In this document: positions 17,767 to 25,566 of the stretch, in pieces
Layout of the letters: every line of letters starts with the position of its first letter
Position numbering within the stretch: the first letter of the stretch is position 1
From: Raineya orbicola
Lineage (GTDB): Bacteria; Bacteroidota; Bacteroidia; Cytophagales; Thermonemataceae
NCBI RefSeq assembly: GCF_002843425.1
Contig: NZ_NKXO01000030.1
Coordinates: 1 to 45,807 of the forward strand
Direction: 5' to 3'
Length of the DNA stretch: 45,807 bases
Translations under genes and position numbers: made by a program
Notes under the pieces: generated by a model
What the model was told of the DNA's origin: nothing
The model's input: the letters and a program-made list of their open reading frames with translations, nothing else
The model's database searches: none

Positions 17767-19585
17767 TCATTTTAAGCTGATTTTTAAGGCTTTTGATTTG
17801 AGCCTCTGTTTTGCGAATTTTTTCTTCAAAACTACCCCGAATAGCATTTTCTTTGCCCGAAACCTCAAAAAATCCTAAATTATTGTTAAGCGTTGAAATT
17901 TCATCTTCCAATAGTGAAATTTTCTTACGAATAGCTTGTTCTTTTTTGGCGAGGTCTTTGGCAGAATTTTTACCATTGAGGTTTGCCCATTTAATTTCCA
18001 CAATCAAATCAACATAATCTCTCTTTTCGCCGTCTTCTACTTTTTTTGCAAGCGATTTGAGAGCATTATAGAATTTATCTTTGATTTTGGTAATTTGTTT
18101 GCGTGGTACAAAGCCAATAGATTTCCACTCTTCAATGGCTTGGTCAATAAGGCTTTCTATATCCAAATTTGCTAAATCTTCGGCAGAGTAATTTTTCAGA
18201 CGCTCACACAAGGCATTTTTCTTGTCATAATTTTCTTTTTCTTCCTTATCTTTTTCTGCAAAAAAGCTACGGCGTTTGTCAAAAAATTCGTCTAACACTT
18301 TTCTAAAACGTTCAGCAATAGCTTCTTTTTGGTTTTCAGGAACAGCTCCAATTTCTTTCCACTGCTCTTGGAGTTTTTTGAGTTCTTCAGCAATTTCCTC
18401 TAAATTTCCTTCAGTAGCGTTGCTGGTCAAACTTTCTGCTTTTTCACAAAGGGCAATTTTTTGTTCTAAATTTTTCTGACGATTTTCGTCTAAACTCTTG
18501 AAAAATTCAGATTTTCTGCGGAAAAAGATCTTGAAGCAGTGCCAAAATTCTTTGGTGATTTCTTTGGATTTTTCCAAAGGAACTTGTCCTATGGCTTCCC
18601 ATTCTTTTTGCAGTTCCATAAGATAGTGGGTAGCATCTTGCCATTGCTTGATTTTCTCACCCGAAAAATCTGCATATTCTTTTGCTTTGTGCAAGAGAGC
18701 CTCTTTTTTAGCAAGATTTTCTTGAAGCTCTTTCTTACGTTCTTCTATGAGTTCTTTTTTACGGCTATAAATCACATCAGAGGCTTTTTTGAAACGCTCC
18801 CAAAGAGCTGTTTGGTCTTCTTTGCTACCCACGGGTCCGATGTGTTTGTATTCTTCGTGTAAATCGGTAAGTTGCTTGATAGCCTCTTTGATAGAAGGCA
18901 ACTCTGCCAATTTTTCTGCTTTTTCGCAGATGGCAAGTTTGGCTTCGTAATTGCGTTTTCGGTCAAGTTCTTTGAGTTCATTATAAATGCCTAATCGGCT
19001 GTAATACATATCAATCAGGGCATTATAGCTTGCCCATAAATTTCCTGATTGCCCTTTGGGTACGTTTCCTATTTTACGCCACTCTTGTTGCAAGTTCTTG
19101 ACCATTTCGTTGGTCTGTCGGCTTTCTTGTTCGAGTTGTATAAGCTCACGCAATTTTTCAATAATTTCTTTTTTGCGTTCCAAATTTTTTTGGAGTGTTT
19201 CTTCTATTTTCTTCTGTATTTCTTTGCGACTTTTGGCAATCTGATTGTATATCTGATAAAATTTCGCTTCTGTAAGACTTGGCTTATAGATAAAACTATC
19301 CTCTTCTCCTCCTTCGGCAATATATTTATGTAAGGCTTCCTCTTTCTGATGAGCCACCCAAGCATCAAAAACACGCTTTATTTGCCTTAATAGCTGATAA
19401 GCCTCTTCTACCTCTTGCTCGGGCAGTTCTTTTTTATGATATTTTTCAACCAAATGCAGGAGTTGTTCGGCTGAATAATGAGAAAAATCTTCTGTGTGAT
19501 TTTCTTCTGTTTCTGAAACAAGGCTTTCAGATGCCGTTTCCACCAAGTTTGCTTGGTTACCGAGTACTTTATCTTCTTCCATCAT
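17753..19585 (-). CDS. DUF349 repeat protein
   Basis: A 610-aa, charged, all-helical cytoplasmic protein. After an acidic N-terminus (about 110 residues) it carries five DUF349-type repeats of roughly 75 residues. Each has a core like LQxEWKxIGxVP: LQQEWRKIGNVPKG, LHEEYKHIGPVGSK, LQKEWEAIGQVPLE, LQEQWKEIGAVPEN, AIEEWKSIGFVPRK. Each core is followed by a helix starting with Arg/Lys/Phe and by a CEKAE-like stretch. The last 60 residues form a coiled coil (IRKKISLLEDEISTLNNNLGFFEVSGK...). The function of DUF349 is not established. The open frame starts at a TTG at 19591; the ATG at 19585 (or 19582) is the likely start. It has a TATTTTTG box 44-51 nt upstream. Confidence 0.88.
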   Translation of the reverse strand: MMEEDKVLGNQANLVETASESLVSETEENHTEDFSHYSAEQLLHLVEKYHKKELPEQEVEEAYQLLRQIKRVFDAWVAHQKEEALHKYIAEGGEEDSFIYKPSLTEAKFYQIYNQIAKSRKEIQKKIEETLQKNLERKKEIIEKLRELIQLEQESRQTNEMVKNLQQEWRKIGNVPKGQSGNLWASYNALIDMYYSRLGIYNELKELDRKRNYEAKLAICEKAEKLAELPSIKEAIKQLTDLHEEYKHIGPVGSKEDQTALWERFKKASDVIYSRKKELIEERKKELQENLAKKEALLHKAKEYADFSGEKIKQWQDATHYLMELQKEWEAIGQVPLEKSKEITKEFWHCFKIFFRRKSEFFKSLDENRQKNLEQKIALCEKAESLTSNATEGNLEEIAEELKKLQEQWKEIGAVPENQKEAIAERFRKVLDEFFDKRRSFFAEKDKEEKENYDKKNALCERLKNYSAEDLANLDIESLIDQAIEEWKSIGFVPRKQITKIKDKFYNALKSLAKKVEDGEKRDYVDLIVEIKWANLNGKNSAKDLAKKEQAIRKKISLLEDEISTLNNNLGFFEVSGKENAIRGSFEEKIRKTEAQIKSLKNQLKMIRNF

Positions 19586-19628
19586 AAACAATACCGCTCT
19601 TTAACGTTTGCGAAATATTTTTGAGGTG

Positions 19629-19636
19629 CAAAAATA
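19629..19636 (-). promoter_or_regulatory. Promoter -7 box for the DUF349 gene
   Basis: TATTTTTG on the minus strand matches TAnnTTTG and ends 43 nt before the ATG at 19585. A -33 TTTG is not at the standard distance. Confidence 0.45.
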
Positions 19637-19766
19637 GCATTTTTTTCAAAAGAAAACTATTTTTTACACTACTTTTTAGAAGGCAGTTATTTTTTGCAAA
19701 AAAACTTTCTGCAAGCCGAGCATTTACCAAATTTTATTTGTAAATTCGCACAAAAACTGAAATCTT

Positions 19767-20618
19767 ATGACAAAGATTGTAGGCAAAAAAGTTTTGGTTA
19801 CAGGTGGAGCCAACGGCATTGGCAAACTTTTGGGAGAAAAATGTTTGCGTGAAGGAGCTTCTGATTTGATAATTTGGGACATCAATGCTGAAAATTTAGA
19901 GAAAACAGCCCAAGAACTAAGCGAAAAAGGCTATTCGGTGCATCCTTATGTGGTAGATGTTTCCGATTTAGATGATATTACACGTGCCGCAACCCTTACT
20001 CTTTCAGAAGTGGGCAGAATAGATATTCTTTTTAATAATGCGGGGGTTGTAGTTGGAAAAAATTTTCACGAGCATTCTCACAAAGAAATTGAAAAAACCA
20101 TTCGTATCAATGTATTAGGGGTTATGCACGTAGCACGATGCTTTGTGGGCGAAATGGTAAAGCAAAAAAGCGGACATATCATCAACATTGCCTCGGCGGC
20201 AGGTTTGCTCGCTAATCCTAAAATGAGTGTGTATGTGGGTAGCAAATGGGCGGTTTTGGGTTGGTCGGAGTCTTTGCGTTTAGAGTTAGAAGAAATGGAA
20301 GGGGATTTGCACGTTACTACGGTTTGCCCCAGCTACATCAAAACAGGAATGTTTGAAGGCGTAGAAGCTCCTCTTTTAGCCCCATTGCTTGAGCCCGAAG
20401 AAATCACTGACCAAATTATTAAAGCAGTAAAATACAATGAAATAGAGGTAAAAGCTCCTTGGTCAGTGCATCTGATACCCATTTTGCGAGGCATTATGCC
20501 CACACGTCTTTTTGATTTGGTAGTGGGTAAGGGGCTGAATATTTACAACTCAATGGCGAGCTTCATCGGCAGACCCGCCAAAGAAGCCCTACCTGAAAAA
20601 GAAAAATTGCAAAAATAA
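19767..20618 (+). CDS. Short-chain dehydrogenase/reductase
   Basis: A 283-aa classical SDR oxidoreductase. The cofactor loop is TGGANGIG (residues 12-19), with a cofactor-discriminating WDIN acidic end of strand 2 that suggests NAD(H). The NNAG motif is at 90-93. The catalytic residues are Ser143, Tyr156 and Lys160 (IASAAGLLANPKMSVYVGSK). The C-terminal 60 residues include a hydrophobic segment (VHLIPILRGIMPTRLFDLV), typical of retinol-dehydrogenase or lipid-acting SDRs, so a lipid or steroid-like substrate is possible. The substrate is not known. Single gene with a terminator shared with menA. Confidence 0.92.
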   Translation: MTKIVGKKVLVTGGANGIGKLLGEKCLREGASDLIIWDINAENLEKTAQELSEKGYSVHPYVVDVSDLDDITRAATLTLSEVGRIDILFNNAGVVVGKNFHEHSHKEIEKTIRINVLGVMHVARCFVGEMVKQKSGHIINIASAAGLLANPKMSVYVGSKWAVLGWSESLRLELEEMEGDLHVTTVCPSYIKTGMFEGVEAPLLAPLLEPEEITDQIIKAVKYNEIEVKAPWSVHLIPILRGIMPTRLFDLVVGKGLNIYNSMASFIGRPAKEALPEKEKLQK

Positions 20619-20625
20619 AAAAACA

Positions 20626-20653
20626 AAAAAGGATAGTCTCAACTATCCTTTTT
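20626..20653. terminator. Bidirectional terminator between SDR and menA
   Basis: AAAAAGGATAG (20626-20636) and CTATCCTTTTT (20643-20653) form a perfect 11-bp stem with a 6-nt loop. The A and T runs serve both strands, so it can end the SDR transcript and the convergent menA transcript. Confidence 0.85.
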
Positions 20654-20657
20654 CTTT

Positions 20658-21560
20658 TTAGTGCCAAAAAATTCCTATTCCGAAAAGCATCACAAAAAGC
20701 AAAGTAGTAAGAGCCATTTGTTTAAGGTAACTATCTAATTGCAATCCTTGTAAATGGCGAACCGCCCAAGCATTTTTCCACAAAAGTGGTAGAATAAGCA
20801 AAAATAGGTATTGTCGTAGAGGAACAGAAATAAGCAAATTGTACAAGACAACTAACAAAACACCTGTAATGAGCAAAAAATAATGATACCATACTGCTTT
20901 TTCTTTCCCCAAACGCACAGGGATAGAGTTTTTTCCTGCTTGGCTATCGCTTTCTATATCGCGTATATTGTTGATGTTCAGAACAGCAACCGAAAGCAAT
21001 CCGCAAGAGGTTGCAGGCAATACAATTAACCAGTTCCATTGGTGAGTATGTAAATAAAAAGCCCCTATCACACCTACCCAACCGAAAAAAATTAGTACCG
21101 CCAAATCTCCTAAACCTACATAGCCATAGGGTTTTTTGCCTATTGTATAGGTTATTGCCGCAACAATAGCAAGCAAACCCAATCCTAAAAAGCTCAAAAA
21201 ACGATAGATTTGTGGCGTACCCCTAAAAAAGGCTTCATACAAAAGCCATATCCCCGAAAAAAGCGAAAGAAAAATAAAAACAAATACAGCTTTCAACATC
21301 GCTTGGTGGCTAATCAAACCACTTTGCACCATTCTTTGCTCGCCTTTGCGGTTTTTATCAATACCACTGCGAGCATCGCCATAATCGTTGGCAAGGTTGG
21401 AAAGTATCTGTAAAAAAGTGGTTGTAGCAATCGTAAGCCAAAAAATTTTTACTTGAAAATTACCATATTGATACGCCAAAATAGCTCCCATTCCTACGCT
21501 ACACAAAGCCAAAGGCAAAGTTCGCAAGCGAAAAGCCTTTATCCAGTATTTTATTTGCAT
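20658..21560 (-). CDS. menA: 1,4-dihydroxy-2-naphthoate polyprenyltransferase
   Basis: A 300-aa integral membrane UbiA-family prenyltransferase that attaches the polyprenyl chain to dihydroxynaphthoate in menaquinone synthesis. Two Asp-rich Mg-diphosphate sites are visible: LANDYGDARSGIDKNRKGEQRMVQSG (about 57-82) and NNIRDIESDSQAGKNSIPVRLG (about 196-217). Eight to nine hydrophobic helices cover the rest. The GEQRMVQSG text after the first motif is characteristic of MenA rather than UbiA or heme O synthase. Menaquinone would serve the respiratory chain that includes NuoB, encoded elsewhere in the window. It starts 42 bp after the cas6 stop and has its own -7 box there. Confidence 0.95.
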   Translation of the reverse strand: MQIKYWIKAFRLRTLPLALCSVGMGAILAYQYGNFQVKIFWLTIATTTFLQILSNLANDYGDARSGIDKNRKGEQRMVQSGLISHQAMLKAVFVFIFLSLFSGIWLLYEAFFRGTPQIYRFLSFLGLGLLAIVAAITYTIGKKPYGYVGLGDLAVLIFFGWVGVIGAFYLHTHQWNWLIVLPATSCGLLSVAVLNINNIRDIESDSQAGKNSIPVRLGKEKAVWYHYFLLITGVLLVVLYNLLISVPLRQYLFLLILPLLWKNAWAVRHLQGLQLDSYLKQMALTTLLFVMLFGIGIFWH

Positions 21561-21582
21561 ACAGAAAAAGCTAAAATTTGGG

Positions 21583-21590
21583 CAAAGCTA
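21583..21590 (-). promoter_or_regulatory. Promoter -7 box for menA
   Basis: TAGCTTTG on the minus strand matches TAnnTTTG, 22 nt before the menA ATG and inside the short cas6-menA gap. It suggests menA is transcribed independently of cas6. Confidence 0.5.
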
Positions 21591-21602
21591 TAAAATTTGA
21601 AC

Positions 21603-22433
21603 TTAAAATTCATCTTTGGTATTCACTTTGATAACTTCTAAATCTTCATCAATCATCTCCCAATGGGGCAAAATAAATTTTTGAGTTTGGCTATGGTCGG
21701 CTAAATCTAACATTCCGTAGCCCCTGTACGTATAAGAGCCTAACCCACAAGCCAAAACAAAATCCTGAACTTTGGGGTGAGCATACAAGGTAAAAGGAAA
21801 GGTATAACCTCGTATTTCGTAGCGAATACCACTTTCTTGTAAAGTATAGATGCGAGCAAATTTTTTGTCATTGTTTTTGATGCGTTCCAAATACTCTGCA
21901 TCAGGAACAATTTGAAATTTGCTAAACTCTTTCATTTCATCAGGCGAGTATAAATGAGAGGCTTCCATACGCGAAAGTGTAGCCTCATAGATTAAATCAG
22001 AAAATAAACTACTCGAAGGGGAAACAAAATGCTTGGCATAAAAACTATTTTTATTCGGATTGGCAAGCACTATCGGAGAAATACATAAAAACTGCGTTTT
22101 ATTGCTCAAATCGGGCAAAAGTTCTTTTTCAACATATTCAGGTTTAAGCAAAAGTTCGCCGATATGCAATTCTTTTTGCTGAAAAATAGCCGAAACTAAT
22201 TGTTTTAGAAAACTTTTGCTTACACTTGAAACGACCCAAGTAACCTTTGAGGAATAAAAATGCAATCCCTTTTGCGTAGTTTGAGTTTGCCCTTTCAAAC
22301 CTGAAAAACTGTAAGTGTAAAGATTGTAGGTAGGAGGTAATAGCCTCATTACCAGCTCATAAAGCAAGTGTTGATGATGAAAAGGCACGCAAGCCCCTTT
22401 GTTTTTTAAGCCAAAAACGATTCTAACTCTCAT
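21603..22433 (-). CDS. cas6: CRISPR-associated endoribonuclease Cas6 (orphan)
   Basis: A 276-aa RAMP-fold protein matching Cas6, which cuts the CRISPR precursor transcript within each repeat. The N-terminus MRVRIVFGLKNKGACVPFHHQHLLYELV is typical of Cas6, with His residues at 19, 20 and 22, near where the general-base His commonly lies. The C-terminal glycine-rich loop is GLGSYTYRGYGMLDL (about residues 230-244). I chose the ATG at 22433 over the open-frame start at 22466, because the earlier 11 residues (MCCKSTKTQKE) do not fit the family. No other cas gene, CRISPR repeat or adaptation gene is present in the window, so it either acts in trans on arrays elsewhere or is a relic. Confidence 0.85.
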   Translation of the reverse strand: MRVRIVFGLKNKGACVPFHHQHLLYELVMRLLPPTYNLYTYSFSGLKGQTQTTQKGLHFYSSKVTWVVSSVSKSFLKQLVSAIFQQKELHIGELLLKPEYVEKELLPDLSNKTQFLCISPIVLANPNKNSFYAKHFVSPSSSLFSDLIYEATLSRMEASHLYSPDEMKEFSKFQIVPDAEYLERIKNNDKKFARIYTLQESGIRYEIRGYTFPFTLYAHPKVQDFVLACGLGSYTYRGYGMLDLADHSQTQKFILPHWEMIDEDLEVIKVNTKDEF

Positions 22434-22624
22434 TTCCTTCTGTGTTTTCGTGCTTTTGCAACACAATGTAAAAGGCTTTTGTTTGGATATTTTTTGCTTT
22501 TTTGTAAAATTTCAATATAGTTTAGAACAGATTTGTGAAGAGTAATTTTTTTTACTTCTTTCGTTGAATAAAACGAGTTGAAAAAGCAAACTTTTTGACT
22601 TAAAAAGCAGAAAAGTGTATAGCA
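22434..22624. other. Divergent cas6/pgeF intergenic region
   Basis: 191 bp, AT-rich, with no repeats of CRISPR type (no regularly spaced units). I see no clean TAnnTTTG box on either strand. It must contain the promoters of both divergent genes. Confidence 0.4.
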
Positions 22625-23410
22625 ATGTTTTTAAAGTTCCAGATTTTAGCAAAATTTTCTTTTCTTAAGCATTTTATCTCTACAAGACAAAGTGGAGTAA
22701 GTGCCGCCCCTTTTGATAGCCTCAATTTAGGTTTTGGCACAGATGATTTGCCCGAAAATGTAGTACAAAACCGAAAAATACTTGCCGAAGCTACGCAAAT
22801 GCCATTAGAAAATTGGTGCGTACCACGTCAAACCCATAGCGATAATATTTTGTGTATTTCTGTTTTGGAACGTGGCAAAGGAGCTTTCTCTCGGAACAAC
22901 GCCTTACCCGATACTGATGGCTTGCTCACTAAACACAAACATATTGCCCTTGTGGTGCAATCTGCCGATTGTGTTTGTTCTTTGTATTACGACCCTGAAA
23001 AACAAGTAATTGGAGCCGCACACGCAGGCTGGCGAGGCACGCTCAAACTTTTACCCAAAAAAATGATACAAACAATGCAGAAGGAGTTTGGCTCAAAACC
23101 TGAAAATATTTGGGTCGGCATAGCTCCTTGCATAAGCGTAGAAAAATACGAAGTAGGCGAAGAGGTAGTAAGCGAAGTGGAAAAAGTTTTTGGAACAAAA
23201 GAAAATTTCTTATTGTGGAATGCTCAAAGTCAGAAATTTCATTTCAATTTGCGATATTCGCATCTATTTCAACTTCAAGAAGCAGGAGTACTTAGCAAAC
23301 ACATTGAAGTAATGCCTCAATGCACCTACACCGAAAAAGACTTATTTTTTTCAGCTCGCCGAGATAAAAATCAAACAGGTAGGTTTGGAGCAGGTATAAT
23401 GCTCATTTAG
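22625..23410 (+). CDS. pgeF: Peptidoglycan editing factor PgeF / YfiH (multicopper-like laccase domain)
   Basis: A 261-aa YfiH/DUF152-family protein. Members act as purine nucleoside phosphorylase/adenosine deaminase-like enzymes, and PgeF removes misincorporated residues during murein synthesis. Zinc-ligand candidates are His71 in VPRQTHSDNI, Cys116 in QSADCVCSL and His133 in GAAHAGWRGTL; VGIAPCISVEKYEVG follows. All are in the family order. The C-terminus has the CTY and FSARRDKNQTGRFGAGIML signature. Length is normal. It ends immediately before the convergent hemW stop with no spare base. Confidence 0.93.
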   Translation: MFLKFQILAKFSFLKHFISTRQSGVSAAPFDSLNLGFGTDDLPENVVQNRKILAEATQMPLENWCVPRQTHSDNILCISVLERGKGAFSRNNALPDTDGLLTKHKHIALVVQSADCVCSLYYDPEKQVIGAAHAGWRGTLKLLPKKMIQTMQKEFGSKPENIWVGIAPCISVEKYEVGEEVVSEVEKVFGTKENFLLWNAQSQKFHFNLRYSHLFQLQEAGVLSKHIEVMPQCTYTEKDLFFSARRDKNQTGRFGAGIMLI

Positions 23411-24535
23411 CTAAACCCAAAACAAGTCTGCGGCGATTTGGTCGGCAAAAAATTTACCTTCGTGAGTAAGGTAAATTCTCTCATCATTCCAAAAAATTAA
23501 GTTTTGTTTTTCAAATCTCTGCAATAAATCCCGATTTTCTCTGAAAAAATTAGGTTCAAGTGCTTGTATTCTGCTTTTTTCTGCTCCCCATTGGGTACGC
23601 AAACTTGTGAGCAAATATTCATTCAGTTTTTCTTTGGGTGATAGTTGCTCAATGGTAGCTGGTATTTTGCCTGCAAAAATTTCTGCAATATAACTTTTGT
23701 TATCAGCAATATTGTATTGCCTGCTTTCGCCGTTGTAAGAATGAGCCGAAGCCCCAATCCCCAAATATTCACCACCTAACCAATAATTAGAATTGTGTTT
23801 AGAGTAAAAGCCTTTTCTTGCGAAATTTGAGATTTCGTAATGCTCAAACCCTGCACTTGTAAGCGTGCTAATAAGTATTTGCATTTGCTCGCGGGCAAAG
23901 GTTTCGTCAATGGGTTGCATTTTACGTTTTTCAAGTTTTTTGCCAAAAACGGTGCGAGGTTCAATTGTAAGGCAATACGCTGAAATATGAGGTACATTCA
24001 AAGAAAGGGCTTTTTGTAAATCTTGTTCCCAAATGTGGTGATTTTCGGCGGGAATAGCGTATATCAAATCTATGGTGATATTTGAAAAGCCTACGTCTTG
24101 GGCAATTTTCACGCAATTTTCCGCCTGTAAAGCAGTATGGGAGCGGTGCAAAAAAATCAAATGAGGCTGATGAAAACTCTGCACACCAATGCTCAACCGA
24201 TTGATACCCACTTTTCGTAAAATGTGCAGTTTTTCCAAAGTTAAATCATCAGGGTTAGCCTCCAACGTGATTTCAGTTTGAGGTGTAAGGGCAAAAAAAC
24301 GCTGAATTTGCTCAAAAATCTTTTCTAAATCTTGCTTGCTCAAAAGGGAGGGCGTTCCTCCGCCAAAATAGACAGATTGAAGCGTTTTGTTTTGTAGATA
24401 ATCTTTTTGCAGTGCTATTTCCTGACAAATAGCTTTCACCATATTCTCTTTTTGGGCTATTTGCGTGGAAAAATGAAAGTCGCAATAATGGCAAGCCTGT
24501 TTGCAAAAAGGAATATGTAAATACAAAGCTGACAT
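23411..24535 (-). CDS. hemW: Radical SAM heme chaperone HemW
   Basis: A 374-aa radical SAM protein of the HemW (formerly HemN-like) family, which delivers heme to acceptor proteins. The [4Fe-4S] cluster motif is CxxxCxxC at residues 11, 15 and 18 (LHIPFCKQACHYCDF). The VYFGGGTPSLLS and EITLEANPDDLT segments and GINRLSIGVQSFH are family hallmarks, and a HemW-type C-terminal domain is present. It lacks the extra Cys and length of true coproporphyrinogen dehydrogenase HemN. Its ATG comes 2 nt after the moxR stop, so it is almost certainly co-transcribed with moxR. Confidence 0.93.
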   Translation of the reverse strand: MSALYLHIPFCKQACHYCDFHFSTQIAQKENMVKAICQEIALQKDYLQNKTLQSVYFGGGTPSLLSKQDLEKIFEQIQRFFALTPQTEITLEANPDDLTLEKLHILRKVGINRLSIGVQSFHQPHLIFLHRSHTALQAENCVKIAQDVGFSNITIDLIYAIPAENHHIWEQDLQKALSLNVPHISAYCLTIEPRTVFGKKLEKRKMQPIDETFAREQMQILISTLTSAGFEHYEISNFARKGFYSKHNSNYWLGGEYLGIGASAHSYNGESRQYNIADNKSYIAEIFAGKIPATIEQLSPKEKLNEYLLTSLRTQWGAEKSRIQALEPNFFRENRDLLQRFEKQNLIFWNDERIYLTHEGKFFADQIAADLFWV

Positions 24536-24537
24536 TT

Positions 24538-25497
24538 TTACTGCGTAATAGGCACGTTTTTGAGTATATTTTCAATGATTTGTCGTGTATTGATGCCATC
24601 GGCTTCGGCTTCGTAGTTCAAAATAATACGATGATTGAGTACATCAACAGCTACCTCTTTGATATCTTCGGGTAAAACGAAATCTCGTTGTTTTAGATAA
24701 GCAAGGGCTTTGGCGGCTCGGTTCATACTGATAGAGGCTCGCGGCGATGCCCCAAACTGAATGTATTGAGCTTCTTGTGTTAAGCCATATTCAGCAGGAT
24801 AACGCGTAGCAAATACAAGCTCTATGATGTATTTTTCCAAAGTTTCGGAAATGGTAATCTGATTGATTTCATCTCGAATTTTAGCAATATCTTCTTTATT
24901 CAGTATTGCATTGATTTCGGGTTTGAAATTGATATTTGCCATTTTTCGCATTACAGCAAGTTCTTGCTCTTTGCTCGGATAGCCCACAAAAATTTTCATC
25001 ATAAACCTATCTACTTGGGCTTCGGGCAAAGGGTAGGTGCCTTCTTGCTCTACGGGATTTTGAGTGGCAAGCACTAAAAAGGGATAATCCAATGGATAGG
25101 TATTTTCTCCGATGGTTACTTGCCTTTCTTGCATAGCTTCCAAAAGAGCCGATTGTACTTTGGCAGGCGAACGATTGATTTCATCAGCGAGTATCAGATT
25201 GGCAAAAATGGGGCCCTTTTTTACTTCAAATTCGGCTTCTTTGGGATTAAAAATCATTGTTCCTACCAAATCGGCAGGCAAAAGGTCGGGGGTAAATTGT
25301 ATGCGTTGGAAAGATAAATGAAGTGTTTTAGCAAGTGTGCTGATAGTAAGTGTTTTAGCAAGACCGGGCACTCCTTCTAAAAGTATATGTCCATTGGTGA
25401 AAAGTCCTATGAGCAGGCGGTTTATCATTTTTTCTTGTCCTATCACTACTTTTCCGATTTCAGCAAGCAGTATTTGTATTTTTTCCTGATTTGACAT
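24538..25497 (-). CDS. MoxR-family AAA+ ATPase
   Basis: A 319-aa AAA+ ATPase of the MoxR type, which acts as a chaperone-like maturase. The Walker A is GVPGLAKT (usual MoxR form), and the Walker B region reads LILADEINRSPAKVQSALLEAMQERQV. The VLATQNPVEQEGTYPLPEAQVDRFMMKI sensor-1 region and the C-terminal lid domain (RASISMNRAAKALAYL) follow. The open frame extends to 25641, but the ATG at 25497 (MSNQEKIQILLAEIGKVVIGQ) gives the normal length. DUF58 and von Willebrand-domain genes, the usual MoxR partners, are absent here; hemW follows 2 nt after the stop. Confidence 0.93.
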   Translation of the reverse strand: MSNQEKIQILLAEIGKVVIGQEKMINRLLIGLFTNGHILLEGVPGLAKTLTISTLAKTLHLSFQRIQFTPDLLPADLVGTMIFNPKEAEFEVKKGPIFANLILADEINRSPAKVQSALLEAMQERQVTIGENTYPLDYPFLVLATQNPVEQEGTYPLPEAQVDRFMMKIFVGYPSKEQELAVMRKMANINFKPEINAILNKEDIAKIRDEINQITISETLEKYIIELVFATRYPAEYGLTQEAQYIQFGASPRASISMNRAAKALAYLKQRDFVLPEDIKEVAVDVLNHRIILNYEAEADGINTRQIIENILKNVPITQ

Positions 25498-25504
25498 AAG
25501 TTTT

Positions 25505-25536
25505 TTTGGCTTTTGGCTTTTTTGGTAATATTTTTG
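25505..25536 (+). promoter_or_regulatory. Promoter of the OstA-like gene
   Basis: TTTG (25505-25508), a 20-nt spacer, then TATTTTTG (25529-25536), 30 nt before the ATG at 25567. It lies in the 69-bp region shared with the divergent moxR gene. Confidence 0.6.
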
Positions 25537-25566
25537 CAAGGCAAAATAAGAAAAATTAGGTGGAAA

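Noticed and set aside
21561-22624. CRISPR array next to cas6
   Set aside because: Neither flank of cas6 contains regularly spaced direct repeats.
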